From Prevotella sp. (GTDB lineage Bacteria > Bacteroidota > Bacteroidia > Bacteroidales > Bacteroidaceae): a stretch of DNA of 63,019 nt. Under the pieces are notes generated by a model. That model worked only from the letters and a program-made list of their open reading frames with translations, ran no database searches and was not told where the DNA came from. Below, in pieces: positions 62,688 through 63,019 of this stretch (the stretch's first letter is position 1; each line of letters starts with the position of its first letter). The stretch is taken from contig JAEEJK010000122.1 of NCBI GenBank assembly GCA_016281815.1, positions 1 through 63,019 on the forward strand, given 5' to 3'. The translations under genes and the position numbers were made by a program.

Positions 62688-63019
62688 ATGAGAAAGTTAT
62701 TATCCATTTTTATGGTGATGCTCATGGCCACCACAATCTATGCACAGAGCACCCAGAACTATTTGTTGGGTGATGTCAACAGGGACGGGAGGGTCACTGT
62801 TGCCGATGCGATGATGGTGGTGAACATCATCATGAATGGCTACACCCCTTTCTCTGTCAGTCCTACAGCCGTCTCCATACCCGCTGACGGCACCGCTACG
62901 ATTGATATCGAGGGCGGCTACAATGAATACGAGGTCACATCTTCCAATACCAATGTGGTCAAGGCTACGCTCAACGGTTCAACCATCACCCTCACTGCCG
63001 TGGCCAGCGGCGAGGCCAA
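62688..63019 (+). CDS. secreted dockerin/Ig-like protein, 5' part only
   Basis: The first 110 codons of a gene that leaves the window. A signal peptide (MRKLLSIFMVMLMATTIYAQ) is followed by one dockerin-type calcium loop at residues 28-51 (GDVNRDGRVTVADAMMVVN), with Asp29, Asn31, Asp33 and Asp40 as likely ligands. An Ig-like (BIG2-type) domain begins with VSPTAVSIPADGTATIDI and continues with EVTSSNTNVVKATLNG. Single dockerin-like repeats are common in secreted Prevotella proteins without cellulosomes. The rest of the protein is outside the window. Confidence 0.75.
   Translation, partial: MRKLLSIFMVMLMATTIYAQSTQNYLLGDVNRDGRVTVADAMMVVNIIMNGYTPFSVSPTAVSIPADGTATIDIEGGYNEYEVTSSNTNVVKATLNGSTITLTAVASGEA

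Overview
The window comes from a Bacteroidales chromosome, most likely Prevotella or a close relative in Prevotellaceae. Several features support this. Promoters follow the Bacteroidetes pattern (TTTG, 19-20 bases, TAnnTTTG). Many secreted proteins end in short sorting tails of the G-[IV]-YIQNGRK kind or in a full type A type IX secretion (T9SS) domain. Complex I has a fused NuoCD and no NuoEFG. There is a dxs-trkA-trkH operon and an rsmD-DUF3822 pair. No rRNA, tRNA, CRISPR array, IS element or prophage was recognised.

Layout. 1-7044: an Na+/H+ antiporter, a secreted carbohydrate-binding-type protein and a GH3 xylosidase/glucosidase. 7145-17491: a block of secreted proteins on the minus strand: three paralogous tailed proteins of unknown function, a C25 (gingipain-like) peptidase, an S74 tail-fibre-type protein with a T9SS domain, a broken S74-type paralogue, an AT-rich lipoprotein with a bacteriocin-like tail plus a two-helix membrane partner, and a DUF3244 protein. 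17679-21893: a TPR/HTH membrane regulator, a relic of a DUF1703 nuclease gene, and a three-gene set of a small ABC-type ATPase, a DUF4435 (TOPRIM-like) protein and a small protein, recalling PARIS/OLD defence modules. 21963-29466: CotH, manA, trkH, trkA, dxs. 29651-37532: a secreted C1 peptidase, an ArnT-like/ArnC-like/ArnD-like trio, an intact DUF1703 ATPase-nuclease and two small secreted proteins. 37699-49957: an SSS symporter with a porin, DNA primase, a TPR protein, rsmD with DUF3822, a SEL1 protein, a large MscS channel and an N-acetylglucosamine-kinase-like protein. 50190-61924: a tight ten-gene complex I operon followed by a ComEC-like protein. 62688 to the end: the start of a dockerin/Ig-like secreted protein.

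The intergenic DNA is unusually rich in dispersed repeats: arrays of three different heptanucleotides, a GGACGCGAT-ATCGCGTCC palindrome, a family with the core TCTGTATCTCTGTGTTGG, a 230-base element present in inverted copies about 58 kb apart, and a twice-repeated terminator hairpin. The most interesting candidates for undescribed biology are the ATPase/DUF4435 set, the lipoprotein with a bacteriocin-like tail, the convergent aminosugar/lipid-A-type trio, and the repeat families.
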